This document shows, one piece after another, positions 1-8,753 of a stretch of 64,000 nt of DNA. Made by a program: the position numbers and the translations under genes. Numbering within the stretch: the stretch's first letter is position 1; every line of letters starts with the position of its first letter. The notes below the pieces were generated by a model that had not been told where the DNA came from, made no database searches, and was given only the letters and a program-made list of their open reading frames with translations. Source of the stretch: CAVWDU01 sp963840725 (GTDB taxonomy: Bacteria > Pseudomonadota > Gammaproteobacteria > Pseudomonadales > Halieaceae); assembly GCA_963840725.1 (NCBI GenBank), contig CAWIZY010000025.1, positions 1 to 64,000 on the forward strand. Direction: 5' to 3'.

Positions 1-1
1 A

Positions 2-76
2 AAAGAACTGGGCGTTGAGGTCATCGACGAACAGGAATTGCTCTCACTGTTGCGTGAGCAGGGAGGTAGCGGATGA
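2..76 (+). CDS. ligA: NAD-dependent DNA ligase LigA, C-terminal end (partial)
   Basis: The first 24 codons read KELGVEVIDEQELLSLLREQ and then a stop. This resembles the last helix of the BRCT domain that closes bacterial LigA. The rest of the gene lies upstream of the window. The stop overlaps the ATG of the next gene (ATGA), so the two are probably co-transcribed. The ligA identity is inferred from this short tail and from the SLT lipoprotein gene that follows; another BRCT-ended protein is possible. Confidence 0.6.
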   Translation, partial: KELGVEVIDEQELLSLLREQGGSG

Positions 77-683
77 GATTATTGGCGTTTCTGTGCGTCT
101 CGCTGATGCTAAGCGGCTGTGCCACTTCGCAACCTACCCTTGTGGACAATCTCTGTTCTATCTTTGAGCAGAAGCGCAAGTGGTACGGTGAGGCCGCCAG
201 ATCCGGGATGAATGGGGCAGCCCGATAGCTGGCATGATGGCGATTATGCATCAGGAATCGCGGTTTGTAGCCCGTGCCAAACCGCCGCGTAAAAAGTATC
301 TTGGTTTTATCCCGGGCCCGAGACCATCGGATTCCTATGGCTACAGCCAGGCATTCGGCTCTACCTGGGATGGCTACCGGCGCAGTACCGGTAACTATGG
401 GGCTGACCGGGACGACTTTACTGACGCAATAGATTTTATCGGTTGGTATAACTATCAGTCACATCGCCGCAACGGCATCTCACGCAGCGATGTGTACCGA
501 CTCTACCTGGCCTACCACGAGGGCCACGGGGGCTATAGCCGCGGAAGTTTTAACAAAAAACCCTGGTTAACGGAGGTGGCTCGAAAAGTCGAGCGGCAGG
601 CGGCCGCCTACCAGCGACAACTCAATGCCTGCGAACCGAGTCTCAAGAAGAAAGGTTGGTTCTCCGGCTGGTTTCGTGATTAA
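73..683 (+). pseudogene. Transglycosylase SLT-domain lipoprotein, interrupted by a frameshift
   Basis: The ATG at 73 overlaps the ligA stop and follows a good GGGAGG ribosome site. The first frame starts with a lipoprotein signal (hydrophobic core, then LSGC, lipid-accepting Cys near residue 15) and a CSIFxxKRKWYGEAA segment, and stops at 228. The conserved SLT-like part (EWGSPIAGMMAIMHQES, then SYGYSQAFGSTWDGYR, AYHEGHGG) continues in another frame to 683. Adding one base near 199 joins the two parts into a protein of about 203 residues, the expected length for this lipoprotein family. The MMAIMHQES segment holds the presumed catalytic Glu. The likely role is an outer-membrane-anchored peptidoglycan-cleaving enzyme. 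A real inactivating mutation cannot be separated from a sequencing error here. Confidence 0.75.
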
Positions 684-685
684 TG

Positions 686-727
686 CCGCAGTGGAACTGC
701 CGCAGTGGAACTGTCGCAGTGGAACTG
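686..727 (+). repeat. Three tandem copies of a 14-bp repeat
   Basis: The unit ccgcagtggaactg occurs three times head to tail, the third copy with one change (tcgcag). A degenerate fourth copy follows at 728-736. It lies directly after the SLT lipoprotein gene and before phoB. No function is evident. Confidence 0.8.
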
Positions 728-736
728 CCGCGGAAC

Positions 737-811
737 GGCACTTGAAGTGCCCGACTGGCTGCGTGCAGGCTGAACAGTGCTCAGCGTGTTTCGGTTGCCG
801 CTTAAAAGCGG
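737..811. other. Two short inverted repeats upstream of phoB
   Basis: GGCACTT and AAGTGCC form a near-perfect palindrome at 737-751. CCGCTT AA AAGCGG forms a second at 798-811. Neither is followed by a T-run, so neither looks like a standard intrinsic terminator. They lie between the lipoprotein gene and the Pho box and could end or insulate the upstream transcript. Confidence 0.4.
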
Positions 812-824
812 TCTAAGCCGAGGA

Positions 825-853
825 TTGTCACTGTATTGTCATATTTTCCTCAT
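825..853 (+). promoter_or_regulatory. Pho box upstream of phoB
   Basis: Three 7-bp units, TTGTCAC, TTGTCAT and TCCTCAT, are separated by AT-rich 4-bp spacers (tgta, attt). This gives the 11-bp periodicity of PhoB half-sites. The box ends 39 bp before the phoB ATG, which fits positive autoregulation of phoBR under phosphate limitation. Confidence 0.8.
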
Positions 854-892
854 CTAATAGCGCCAACAGCAGTGGCAACGGTAATTTGAAGC

Positions 893-1597
893 ATGAACGA
901 ACGTACAGTTTTGGTAGTCGATGACGAATTCGCCATTCGAGATATGTTGCGAATGGCGTTGGAAATAGCCGGTTACCGCTGTATCGAGGCCGAGAACATC
1001 CAGGACGCGTTCGCGCTGACGGTGGATGAACGCCCGGACATTATCTTGCTGGACTGGATGTTGCCTGGCGGGTCGGGGCTGGAGTTGTTGCGGCGACTGA
1101 AGAGAGCTGAGGCCAGCCAGGAGATCCCGGTGATTATGCTCACTGCGAAGACGACCGAGGACAACGTTATTCAGGGCCTCGATGTGGGCGCAGACGATTA
1201 CATTACCAAACCTTTTGCGCCCCGAGAGTTGCTCGCTCGAGTGAAGGCGCTGCTGCGCAGAACACCCGGGGGTCAGGCAGATGCAAGACTGGAAGTTGGA
1301 GAACTGGTGCTGGATGGTGAAAGCAGGCGTGTCTTCCTCGGTGATGAGGTGATTGAAATGGGCCCCACGGAGTTCAAGCTTCTCAATTTCTTTATGTCGC
1401 ACCCGGAGCGGGCCTATACCCGTGGGCAGCTGCTGGATCAGGTCTGGGGTGCGAACGTTTATGTGGAAGAGCGTACTGTTGATGTCCATATTCGCCGGCT
1501 CCGGATGGCGCTGCAAACGTCCAGGCATGACTATGCCGAACTGATCCAGACCGTGCGTGGGACCGGCTACAGATTCTCTGCCCGTGGCTTTGTTTAG
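893..1597 (+). CDS. phoB: Phosphate regulon response regulator PhoB
   Basis: This 234-aa OmpR/PhoB-class response regulator activates phosphate-starvation genes by binding Pho boxes. The receiver domain covers about residues 4-120, with the acidic pair D10/D11, phosphoacceptor D54 (LLDWMLPG), T84 and K106 (ITKPF). The C-terminal winged helix (about 135-232) has the typical GPTEFKLLNFF start and VDVHIRRLR recognition helix. Length matches the family (about 229-235). The ribosome site is weak, but the start places the receiver strand normally. A Pho box lies just upstream and phoR follows after 18 bp, so the pair is probably one autoregulated transcript. Confidence 0.97.
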   Translation: MNERTVLVVDDEFAIRDMLRMALEIAGYRCIEAENIQDAFALTVDERPDIILLDWMLPGGSGLELLRRLKRAEASQEIPVIMLTAKTTEDNVIQGLDVGADDYITKPFAPRELLARVKALLRRTPGGQADARLEVGELVLDGESRRVFLGDEVIEMGPTEFKLLNFFMSHPERAYTRGQLLDQVWGANVYVEERTVDVHIRRLRMALQTSRHDYAELIQTVRGTGYRFSARGFV

Positions 1598-1615
1598 CAC
1601 TTCGGTAGAGCACCA

Positions 1616-2935
1616 ATGACGGACTATGCTTTCATACCCAGAATCGCACTGGTGGCGCTATCGGGTCTGCTAGCCGGCTGGTGGCTGGGTTACCCGCTGG
1701 TTGGGGTTGCTGCGAGCCTGTTCGCGGTGGTTGTGTTCTGGTCTGTGCAGGGGCTCCGGCTGCGGCGGTGGTTGCGGGATTCATCAGCACCGCCGCCGGA
1801 CCTTCCGGGGCTTTGGGGCGATATCGTTTCACGGATTTTCAAGGGGCAACAGAATGCGAAGGAGGAGCAGGGCCGCTTGCAGTCTTTGGTCGATTACCTG
1901 CTCGCCTCCTATGGTTCAATGCACGATGGCGTGGTTATCGTCGAAGCCGGCGGAGGCATCAGGTGGTGTAACGAAGCTGCTACCCGGATGCTGGGTCTTC
2001 ACTACCCCGCCGATACGGGCAGACCGGTAACCAGCCTGGTACGCCAGCCCGCCTTTACCGAGTATTTCAACGCAGGTGACTTTGAGGAGGCTCTGAGGTT
2101 CTACACCAACGGTGAACATAAGCTTCATCTGCAGGCAACGATCACGCTATTTGCGGAGGGCGACCGGCTGTTGTTCTTTCACGATGTGACGGCCCTGGTG
2201 AGAATGGAGCAGACCCGACGCGACTTCGTGGGTAACGTCTCCCACGAGTTGCGCACGCCACTAACGGTGATCATCGGGTATCTCGACACTATCCTGGCCG
2301 ATGTTGGAAACCTGCCCGTGCTCTATCACAAGCCACTCCGGCAGATGGCCCAGCAGGCCGGCCGCATGGAAACCATGCTGAAAGACCTGCTCTGGCTGTC
2401 ACGTATAGAGAGTGAAGAGCAAATACCCCGGGACGAGCAGATAGACATGGCCGCACTGCTGGAGGAGTTGCAGGAGGAATTGCGCAGCGTCTATCCGGGG
2501 CGCACTATGGAGTTGGCCATAGAGAGTCGCTATGCGGTGACTGGCGATTACCGCCAGCTCTACAGCGCCGTAAGCAACCTGGTGCATAATGCCTTCAAGT
2601 ATAGCCCCGAGGACACCCCGGTGACGGTAGAGTGGCGACGGGATGATGATGAATATCTGCTCTCGGTCGCCGATCGTGGCATGGGGATAGACCCTGCCCA
2701 TTTTGGACGACTGACTGAGCGATTCTACCGGGTCGATGACAGTCGCAGTTCCAGTACCGGTGGCACTGGCCTTGGTCTGGCCATTGTCAAGCATGTGGCT
2801 GTCGCTCATGGTGCGCGATTGCAGGTCGATAGCCGTCTTGGTCACGGCAGTACTTTCAGCCTGCGTTTTCCGGCACCCGCGAGCACAGCGTCACCGGGTA
2901 TAGAACAACTTTACCGGCGAGAATCGGGAGGATAA
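1616..2935 (+). CDS. phoR: Phosphate regulon sensor histidine kinase PhoR
   Basis: This 439-aa inner-membrane kinase phosphorylates PhoB when phosphate is scarce. Two hydrophobic stretches at about residues 8-45 anchor the N-terminus. A PAS-like region covers about 95-195. The dimerisation/phosphoacceptor helix carries H210 in FVGNVSHELRTPL. The ATPase domain has the N box (HNAFKYSP), the G1 box (DRGMGI) and the G2 box (GGTGLGLAI). It lacks a large periplasmic sensor, as is usual for PhoR, which reads phosphate status through the Pst transporter and PhoU. phoU starts 4 bp downstream, and the order phoB-phoR-phoU-pst suggests one functional unit. Confidence 0.97.
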   Translation: MTDYAFIPRIALVALSGLLAGWWLGYPLVGVAASLFAVVVFWSVQGLRLRRWLRDSSAPPPDLPGLWGDIVSRIFKGQQNAKEEQGRLQSLVDYLLASYGSMHDGVVIVEAGGGIRWCNEAATRMLGLHYPADTGRPVTSLVRQPAFTEYFNAGDFEEALRFYTNGEHKLHLQATITLFAEGDRLLFFHDVTALVRMEQTRRDFVGNVSHELRTPLTVIIGYLDTILADVGNLPVLYHKPLRQMAQQAGRMETMLKDLLWLSRIESEEQIPRDEQIDMAALLEELQEELRSVYPGRTMELAIESRYAVTGDYRQLYSAVSNLVHNAFKYSPEDTPVTVEWRRDDDEYLLSVADRGMGIDPAHFGRLTERFYRVDDSRSSSTGGTGLGLAIVKHVAVAHGARLQVDSRLGHGSTFSLRFPAPASTASPGIEQLYRRESGG

Positions 2936-2939
2936 CAAG

Positions 2940-3674
2940 ATGTTGAAGCAGGAAGACTACAAGCAGCATATCTCAGAGAAGTTCAACACCGAACTGGAAG
3001 AGATCAAAAACCATCTGTTGGAAATGGGCGGAAGAGTGGAGCAACAGCTCTCGGCGGCCGTGGAGGCACTGGTGGCCCGTGATTCAGGTGCAGCAGAGGC
3101 GGTGATTGACGGTGATCATGAGGTCAATAACATGGAAATGGCCATAGACGACCAGTGTGCCACCATTCTCGCTCGACGTCAGCCAGCCGCGAGTGACCTG
3201 CGGCTGGTGGTGACCGTGATAAAAATCAATACCGATGTGGAACGCATAGGCGACGAGGCCGCAAAGATCGCACGCCAGGCGATACGCCTGACCGAGGAGG
3301 GCACCTCGCCGACCAGTTTTGTGGAAATCAGGCATATTGGCAGTCACGTTGGCAGCATGTTGAACAAGGCGCTGGATGCCTTCGCCCGGCTGGACGTCGA
3401 TATGGCTGTTGAGGTGGTGCGCGAAGATAGCAACGTCGACAAGGAGTATGGCAGTGCGCTGCGCAGTCTGATGACCTTCATGATGGAAGATCCCCGCGAT
3501 ATCGGCGCGATCCTCAATGAGATGTGGGCTTTGCGCAGCCTGGAACGCATTGGTGATCACGCCAGCAATATCGCTGAGCATGTAGTCTATTTGGTGCGCG
3601 GTCTAGATCTGCGTCACCAGAGTCTCGAGGTGTTTGAAGAGCGAGTCAAGTTGTCCGATCCGGCACCTGACTGA
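2940..3674 (+). CDS. phoU: Phosphate signalling complex protein PhoU
   Basis: This 244-aa all-helical cytoplasmic protein has two PhoU repeats (about residues 18-108 and 120-210). The acidic metal-binding motifs are visible, including DxxxER-type IKINTDVERIGDEAAKIA and ALRSLERIGDHASNIAEH. PhoU links PstB to PhoR and keeps PhoR in phosphatase mode when phosphate is plentiful. A strong GGGAGG site precedes the ATG and the gene follows phoR by 4 bp. In Pseudomonas and E. coli phoU is the last gene of the pst operon, so its place between phoR and pstS is less common. Confidence 0.96.
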   Translation: MLKQEDYKQHISEKFNTELEEIKNHLLEMGGRVEQQLSAAVEALVARDSGAAEAVIDGDHEVNNMEMAIDDQCATILARRQPAASDLRLVVTVIKINTDVERIGDEAAKIARQAIRLTEEGTSPTSFVEIRHIGSHVGSMLNKALDAFARLDVDMAVEVVREDSNVDKEYGSALRSLMTFMMEDPRDIGAILNEMWALRSLERIGDHASNIAEHVVYLVRGLDLRHQSLEVFEERVKLSDPAPD

Positions 3675-3703
3675 CTGTAACAATTCCGTCATCATTAGCC
3701 CAT
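3675..3703 (+). promoter_or_regulatory. Pho box upstream of pstS
   Basis: CTGTAAC, CCGTCAT and AGCCCAT are spaced by aatt and catt, giving the 11-bp direct-repeat pattern of PhoB sites. It begins at the base after the phoU stop and ends 71 bp before the pstS GTG. This indicates a second PhoB-dependent promoter giving pstSCAB its own transcript besides read-through from phoBRU. Confidence 0.75.
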
Positions 3704-3774
3704 AGACTGCAGCCCTGTTTCGTGGGCCCCCTTCGGGAACGGCCTGCTTCATCTGCCCACACGGAGCCTCAGAC

Positions 3775-4917
3775 GTGAAAAAAGCCATTGCAATAATCAG
3801 CCTGTGCCTGATAAACCCGGTCGCGATTCAGCTAGTGAGTGCGGCCGGTCGAGACAGTGTCAGTGTTGTAGGATCTTCAACGGTCTATCCTTTTGCCACC
3901 GTGGTGGCGGAGCGGTTTGGCCGCTCCACCGACTTCAAGACACCGAAAATCGAATCTACCGGGTCCGGGGGCGGTCTGAAGCTGTTTTGTAAAGGCATTG
4001 GTACCAATACGCCCGACATTACCAATTCCTCTCGGCGAATCAAAAAGAGCGAGTACGACGACTGCCAGAATAACGGGGTAAAGGATATCGTGGAGGTGCT
4101 GGTTGGTTATGATGGCATTGCGGTCGCCAATTCCAAGCGCTCCGTCAAATACACGCTCAGCCGTGCGGACCTCTATCGAGCGTTGGCGAAAGATATCCCC
4201 GGCCCTGACGGCAAGTTGATTCCCAACCCCCATCGCAGCTGGAAGGATGTGAATCCCAAACTACCAGCGACGAAAATCGAAGTGCTTGGACCACCGCCGA
4301 CGTCGGGAACGCGGGACGCCTTTGCCGAGCTCGCGCTGGGCGGGGGGGCAGCACAGATAGACGTATTGAAACGGCTCAAGAACTTTAATGCTGATCAGGT
4401 AGATGAGATCAAGGCCGTCATGGCCGAGCTCGGCCTTCCCGCGACTTTCTATGCAGCGCTGGAGCAGCAGAAGGGTAGAGCTCCAAAGGGCTCGGACCTG
4501 TTCAAATCCATCGCTTACTCGGTGCGTGAGGACGGCGCTTACATTGAGGCCGGAGAAAACGACAATCTGATCGTGCAAAAGCTGGAGGCCAACCCAGATG
4601 CACTGGGTATTTTTGGGTTCAGCTTTCTCGATGAGAACGGCGACAAGGTTCAGGGCGCTGAGATCGATGGCGTAACGCCCAGCTTCGACTCGATCGCTGA
4701 CGGCGAATACCCGGTGTCCCGGCCGCTATATTTTTACATAAAAGCGGCACATGTGGGGAAGATTGCCGGAATCGCGGAGTACGCGCGGGAGTTTGTGTCT
4801 AATCGTTCAATGGGTGAAGACGGCTACCTGCCTGAACGAGGCCTGATACCCCTGGACGATGAGGAGTTGGCGCAGGTCCAGGCGGCGGTAAAAAATCTGC
4901 AGCCACTGGCAATGTAA
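3775..4917 (+). CDS. pstS: Phosphate ABC transporter substrate-binding protein PstS
   Basis: This 380-aa periplasmic phosphate-binding protein starts at GTG with a weak GGAG 10 bp upstream. A signal peptide covers about residues 1-23 (hydrophobic IAIISLCLINPVAIQLVSA, cleavage likely after VSA). Mature-protein signatures include VVGSSTVYPF near the N-terminus, the ESTGSGGGLK loop, TSGTRDAF and the SRPLYFYIK strand. It delivers phosphate to PstC/PstA. It belongs to the longer marine/Pseudomonas type (about 330-380 aa). A Pho box lies upstream and pstC starts 19 bp downstream. Confidence 0.95.
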   Translation: MKKAIAIISLCLINPVAIQLVSAAGRDSVSVVGSSTVYPFATVVAERFGRSTDFKTPKIESTGSGGGLKLFCKGIGTNTPDITNSSRRIKKSEYDDCQNNGVKDIVEVLVGYDGIAVANSKRSVKYTLSRADLYRALAKDIPGPDGKLIPNPHRSWKDVNPKLPATKIEVLGPPPTSGTRDAFAELALGGGAAQIDVLKRLKNFNADQVDEIKAVMAELGLPATFYAALEQQKGRAPKGSDLFKSIAYSVREDGAYIEAGENDNLIVQKLEANPDALGIFGFSFLDENGDKVQGAEIDGVTPSFDSIADGEYPVSRPLYFYIKAAHVGKIAGIAEYAREFVSNRSMGEDGYLPERGLIPLDDEELAQVQAAVKNLQPLAM

Positions 4918-4936
4918 GTCGAGCAAGGGCTGAGTC

Positions 4937-6340
4937 ATGATGCAGACCTCGACGGTCATTCTGGTGCTGGCTGGGTTGGCGTTGGGTGGTTTCTTTGCCG
5001 GGCGCCAGCGTTCTCTGGCCATGGCACGGGGTGCCGGTGACGGTGGCGGTAACATTGAAGCCCTGCACTCATTGCCCAAACATTACGGCTACATGGCCGC
5101 GCTGTGGGCAGGTTTGCCCGCCTTGTTGCTACTGGTGTGCTGGTTGGCACTGGAGGACAGGGCCATCGCGGCAATGGTGCAGGGACAGCTACCAGCCGAG
5201 GTACAGGCGCTGCCTGCCAGCGCCATGGATCTTTATTACAACCAGGTAGTCAGCTTTGCCTCAGGGAGCAGTGACGCGTCAGATCTGGACCCCACACAGG
5301 TGCAGGCGGCAGAGCACTATCAGCGGTTGGTGAAAATCGGCTCGCTGGCAAAAATCGGCTTGATCTGTCTGGTTGCGCTTGTAGGTGGCCTGCTGGCTCT
5401 GCGGCGTATTCGCCCCGGGCTGCAGGCGCGCAATCATGTTGAGGGAATCTTTCTCTGGGGCCTTTTCAGTTGCTCCTTCGTCGCTGTACTGACTACGCTG
5501 GGTATCGTGTTGTCTGTTCTCTTTGAGGCGATTCGTTTTTTCCAGGCCGTGCCGGTAGCTGACTTTCTGTTCGGTCTGCAGTGGAGCCCCCAAATGGCTA
5601 TCCGTGCCGATCAGGTCGGCGCGTCCGGTTCTTTTGGCTTTCTGCCTCTGTTAGTTGGCACTCTGCTCATCTCGGCCGTGGCCATGACCATAGCAGTGCC
5701 GGTGGGGCTGATGTCGGCAATCTATCTGTCAGAATATGCCAGTCGGGGGTTCAGGACTGTTACCAAGCCGGTTTTGGAGATTCTTGCGGGCGTTCCGACG
5801 GTGGTCTATGGTTTTTTCGCGGCGCTTACGGTGGCACCCTTTATCCGGAATCTTGGCGAGAGCGTCGGGCTGAGTGTGGCATCAGAGAGTGCGTTGGCCG
5901 CCGGGCTGGTGATGGGAATCATGATCATTCCCTTCGTCATGTCCCTGTCGGATGACATCATCAGTGCCGTCCCGGACAGCATGCGCGAGGCCTCACTGGG
6001 GATGGGCGCGACGATGAGCGAAACCATTCTCAGGGTGGTTATACCGGCCGCTCTGCCGGGCATCGTAGGCGGCATTCTGTTGGCCGTATCCAGGGCTATT
6101 GGCGAAACGATGATAGTCGTGATGGCCGCGGGACTCTCGGCCAAGCTGACGATCAACCCGTTGGAGGCTGTCACTACCATCACCGTACAAATTGTTACGC
6201 TGCTGGTGGGCGATCAGGAGTTTGACAGCCCCAAGACCCTCGCCGCGTTTGCTCTGGGCCTGGTGCTGTTCTTTGTCACCCTGGTGCTGAACGTCATAGC
6301 ACTTTACGTTGTGAGACGATATCGGGAGCAGTATGAATAA
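4937..6340 (+). CDS. pstC: Phosphate ABC transporter permease PstC
   Basis: This 467-aa integral inner-membrane permease has hydrophobic helices near residues 5-20, 52-72 and 135-156, then the permease core (about 175-465). The core carries the EAA-type loop EASLGMGATMSETILRVVIP and ends with a last helix followed by VRRYREQYE. It is much longer than E. coli PstC (319 aa). The extra N-terminal helices and hydrophilic loop match the extended Pseudomonas-type PstC. It overlaps pstA by 8 bp, so the two are translationally coupled. Confidence 0.95.
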   Translation: MMQTSTVILVLAGLALGGFFAGRQRSLAMARGAGDGGGNIEALHSLPKHYGYMAALWAGLPALLLLVCWLALEDRAIAAMVQGQLPAEVQALPASAMDLYYNQVVSFASGSSDASDLDPTQVQAAEHYQRLVKIGSLAKIGLICLVALVGGLLALRRIRPGLQARNHVEGIFLWGLFSCSFVAVLTTLGIVLSVLFEAIRFFQAVPVADFLFGLQWSPQMAIRADQVGASGSFGFLPLLVGTLLISAVAMTIAVPVGLMSAIYLSEYASRGFRTVTKPVLEILAGVPTVVYGFFAALTVAPFIRNLGESVGLSVASESALAAGLVMGIMIIPFVMSLSDDIISAVPDSMREASLGMGATMSETILRVVIPAALPGIVGGILLAVSRAIGETMIVVMAAGLSAKLTINPLEAVTTITVQIVTLLVGDQEFDSPKTLAAFALGLVLFFVTLVLNVIALYVVRRYREQYE

Positions 6341-7622
6341 GGGTGATTCAGCGGAAACCACGGCGACAATCAAGGCGTCCTTAAACAAGCGCTACGCTCG
6401 GGAACGCCGCTTTCAATGGTATGGCAGGCTGGCGGTGCTGGTGGGCTTTGTGTTCCTGTTCATTCTGCTGGCGGATATTGTTAGCAAAGGTTATCCCGCC
6501 TTCACGCGGCAGGAACTGCGCATTCCGGTGGTGTTGGATGCTGATCGGTTGGGTATCGTTGGCAATACCGACACAGCGGACCTCCGCCAGGGAGACTTCA
6601 ACGGACTGATCAAGCATAGCCTGCGCGGATTGTTTCCTGATGTCAGTGGGCGGCGAGACAAAAAAGCACTCTATCGGCTGGTCTCCGTCGGTGCAGAATA
6701 TGAATTGCGTGACTATCTGGAGCAACATCCAGAGATGCTCGGACAAACCATTGAGTTCTGGGTCCTGGCGCACTCGGAAGCCGGTAGCTACCTGAAGGGG
6801 CAGGTCACTCGCGAAGTACCCGAAACCGACCGGCGGGTGTCCGATCTGCAAATGGACTGGCTCGATGCGCTAGCGGCACAGGGGCGCGTGCGCTCCAGTT
6901 TCAATACCACGTTTTTCACATCCGGAGACTCGCGAGAGCCGGAGCTTGCCGGCGTGAAGGCGGCATTGCACGGATCGTTTTATACCTTGCTGGTGACGTT
7001 TCTTCTGGCGTTTCCCATCGGCTTGTTTGCTGCGGTGTATCTCGAGGAGTTTGCACCGCGCAACCGGCTCACCGACCTCATAGAGATCAACATCAACAAT
7101 CTTGCCGCCGTACCATCGATCGTATTCGGCTTGTTGGGATTGGCAGTTTTTATCAACTTTTTCGAATTGCCCAGATCGGCGCCTCTTGTCGGCGGCATCG
7201 TGCTGTCGCTGATGACTCTGCCCACCATTATCATCACCTCCAGGGCATCGATTCAGTCGGTTTCGCCTTCCATCAGGCAAGCTGCACTTGGCGTTGGCGC
7301 GTCGCCGCTGCAAACAGTTTTTCATCATGTTTTGCCAGTCGCCATGCCGGGTATTTTAACCGGGGCCATCATAGGCATGGCGCAGGCCCTGGGTGAGTCT
7401 GCACCCCTGTTGATGATTGGGATGGTAGCGTTCATTATGGACGTACCGGCCAGTGTAACGGACCCGGCTACGGTACTGCCGGTGCAAATATTCCTGTGGG
7501 CTGATAGCCCCGAGAGGGGTTTCACCGAGAAGACGTCCGCTGCAATTATGGTGCTGATGGCTTTTCTGATAGCCATGAATGCAGTGGCGATTTATCTGCG
7601 CAAGCGGTTCGAACTGAAGTAG
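6333..7622 (+). CDS. pstA: Phosphate ABC transporter permease PstA
   Basis: This 429-aa partner permease has a first helix at about residues 31-50. A long hydrophilic, presumably periplasmic, segment follows to about residue 205. The six-helix permease core comes after it, with EAA-loop motif QAALGVGASPLQTVFHHVLP. It is again longer than the E. coli protein (296 aa) and matches extended Pseudomonas PstA. Its GGGAGC ribosome site lies inside the end of pstC. With PstC it forms the phosphate channel energised by PstB. Confidence 0.95.
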   Translation: MNKGDSAETTATIKASLNKRYARERRFQWYGRLAVLVGFVFLFILLADIVSKGYPAFTRQELRIPVVLDADRLGIVGNTDTADLRQGDFNGLIKHSLRGLFPDVSGRRDKKALYRLVSVGAEYELRDYLEQHPEMLGQTIEFWVLAHSEAGSYLKGQVTREVPETDRRVSDLQMDWLDALAAQGRVRSSFNTTFFTSGDSREPELAGVKAALHGSFYTLLVTFLLAFPIGLFAAVYLEEFAPRNRLTDLIEININNLAAVPSIVFGLLGLAVFINFFELPRSAPLVGGIVLSLMTLPTIIITSRASIQSVSPSIRQAALGVGASPLQTVFHHVLPVAMPGILTGAIIGMAQALGESAPLLMIGMVAFIMDVPASVTDPATVLPVQIFLWADSPERGFTEKTSAAIMVLMAFLIAMNAVAIYLRKRFELK

Positions 7623-7656
7623 TTCGATCGTGAGCGGGATGTGAGAGGTGACGGAA

Positions 7657-8541
7657 ATGAATACCTACGCGACGACCACCACCCCTCGGCAAAGCGCGGG
7701 TGGCACTGACAAGTCGAGCGGTTTGAACATTCACGACCATACCGATGTCAGTCGCTATGAGACGATTGGCCAACCGTATGTTGAGAGTGCCAAAATGGCC
7801 GCTCGTAACGTCAACGTTTTCTACGCCGACAAACAAGCGATTGTTGATATCTCGCTGGATATTGGGGCCAATGAGGTCATTGCAATGATCGGACCCTCCG
7901 GTTGTGGCAAGTCGACCTTTCTGCGAACACTAAACCGGATGAATGACATCATACCCATCTGCAAGGTTGAGGGTAGCGTGACCATGGATGGTGAAGATAT
8001 CTATGGGCGTGATCAGGACATCGTGCTGTTGCGAGCGCGAGTTGGGATGGTATTTCAGAAACCGAATCCATTTCCCAAGACCATTTTTGAAAACGTTGCC
8101 TACGGTCCGCGGATTCACGGACTTGCGCACGGCAAGGCGGAGTTGGACGAGATTGTCGAGCGTAGTCTGCGCCGGGCAGGCTTGTTCGACGAGGTCAAGG
8201 ATATGCTGGATAAGCCGGGTACGGGACTATCAGGGGGTCAGCAGCAGCGCCTGTGTATCGCTCGGGCTATCGCAGTCAGCCCGGAAGTGATTCTGATGGA
8301 TGAACCCTGCTCAGCACTGGATCCCATTGCCACTGCGCGCATAGAAGAACTGATCGATGAACTCAAAGGCAATTACACGATCGCAATCGTCACCCATTCC
8401 ATGCAGCAGGCTGCACGGGTGTCAGATCGCACCGCCTATTTCCATCTTGGCAAACTGATCGAGGTGGGCGACACCAAGCAGATCTTCACCTTGCCCAAGC
8501 ACGAATTGACGGAAAATTACATCACCGGCCGGTTTGGCTGA
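7657..8541 (+). CDS. pstB: Phosphate ABC transporter ATP-binding protein PstB
   Basis: This is the ATPase of the phosphate importer, about 294 aa. It has Walker A (GPSGCGKST), a Q-loop (GMVFQKPNPFP), the signature LSGGQQQR, Walker B (VILMDEP) and the switch His (IVTHSMQQA). The SALDP and HELTENYITGRFG regions are diagnostic of PstB. An extra N-terminal tail of about 45 residues precedes the first strand. The ATG at 7657 suits the GAGAGG site; a GTG at 7648 is also possible. No phoU follows, because it lies upstream. Confidence 0.96.
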   Translation: MNTYATTTTPRQSAGGTDKSSGLNIHDHTDVSRYETIGQPYVESAKMAARNVNVFYADKQAIVDISLDIGANEVIAMIGPSGCGKSTFLRTLNRMNDIIPICKVEGSVTMDGEDIYGRDQDIVLLRARVGMVFQKPNPFPKTIFENVAYGPRIHGLAHGKAELDEIVERSLRRAGLFDEVKDMLDKPGTGLSGGQQQRLCIARAIAVSPEVILMDEPCSALDPIATARIEELIDELKGNYTIAIVTHSMQQAARVSDRTAYFHLGKLIEVGDTKQIFTLPKHELTENYITGRFG

Positions 8542-8578
8542 TCGGTGGCTCGCATTCGACCGGTGGTTTGGCGCTCAG

Positions 8579-8746
8579 CTATTTCCGTTTAGCGTCTGAG
8601 CTTCCTTGCTCGGCATCGCGCACGGTACTTGATATCAGATGAGTGACCCAGTTAGACAGGGAGCGACCATCGGCTTCAGCCAGTTTCTTTGCTTTTTTCT
8701 TCAGTTCAGGGTCTATCCGAAGATTGAGCACTTTGGTCTTTGACAT
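8579..8746 (-). CDS. Small ribbon-helix-helix DNA-binding protein
   Basis: This 55-aa protein begins MSKTKVLNLRIDPELKKKAK, the classic beta-strand and helix A of a MetJ/Arc fold. The second helix RSLSNWVTHLISSTVRDAE follows, then a charged tail. Such proteins bind palindromic operators as dimers and often autorepress or act as antitoxins. A perfect 7+7 palindrome lies 8 bp before the start codon, between a TGgTAATAT extended -10 and the ATG, as expected for an autorepressor. No toxin-like partner is encoded directly beside it. The neighbours are pstB (convergent) and a divergent 40-codon ORF. Confidence 0.75.
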   Translation of the reverse strand: MSKTKVLNLRIDPELKKKAKKLAEADGRSLSNWVTHLISSTVRDAEQGSSDAKRK

Positions 8747-8753
8747 TGTTATG

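Noticed and set aside
854..1600. Minus-strand open frame of 248 codons opposite phoB
   Set aside because: It mirrors phoB exactly, has no recognised motif or ribosome site, and phoB is unambiguous.
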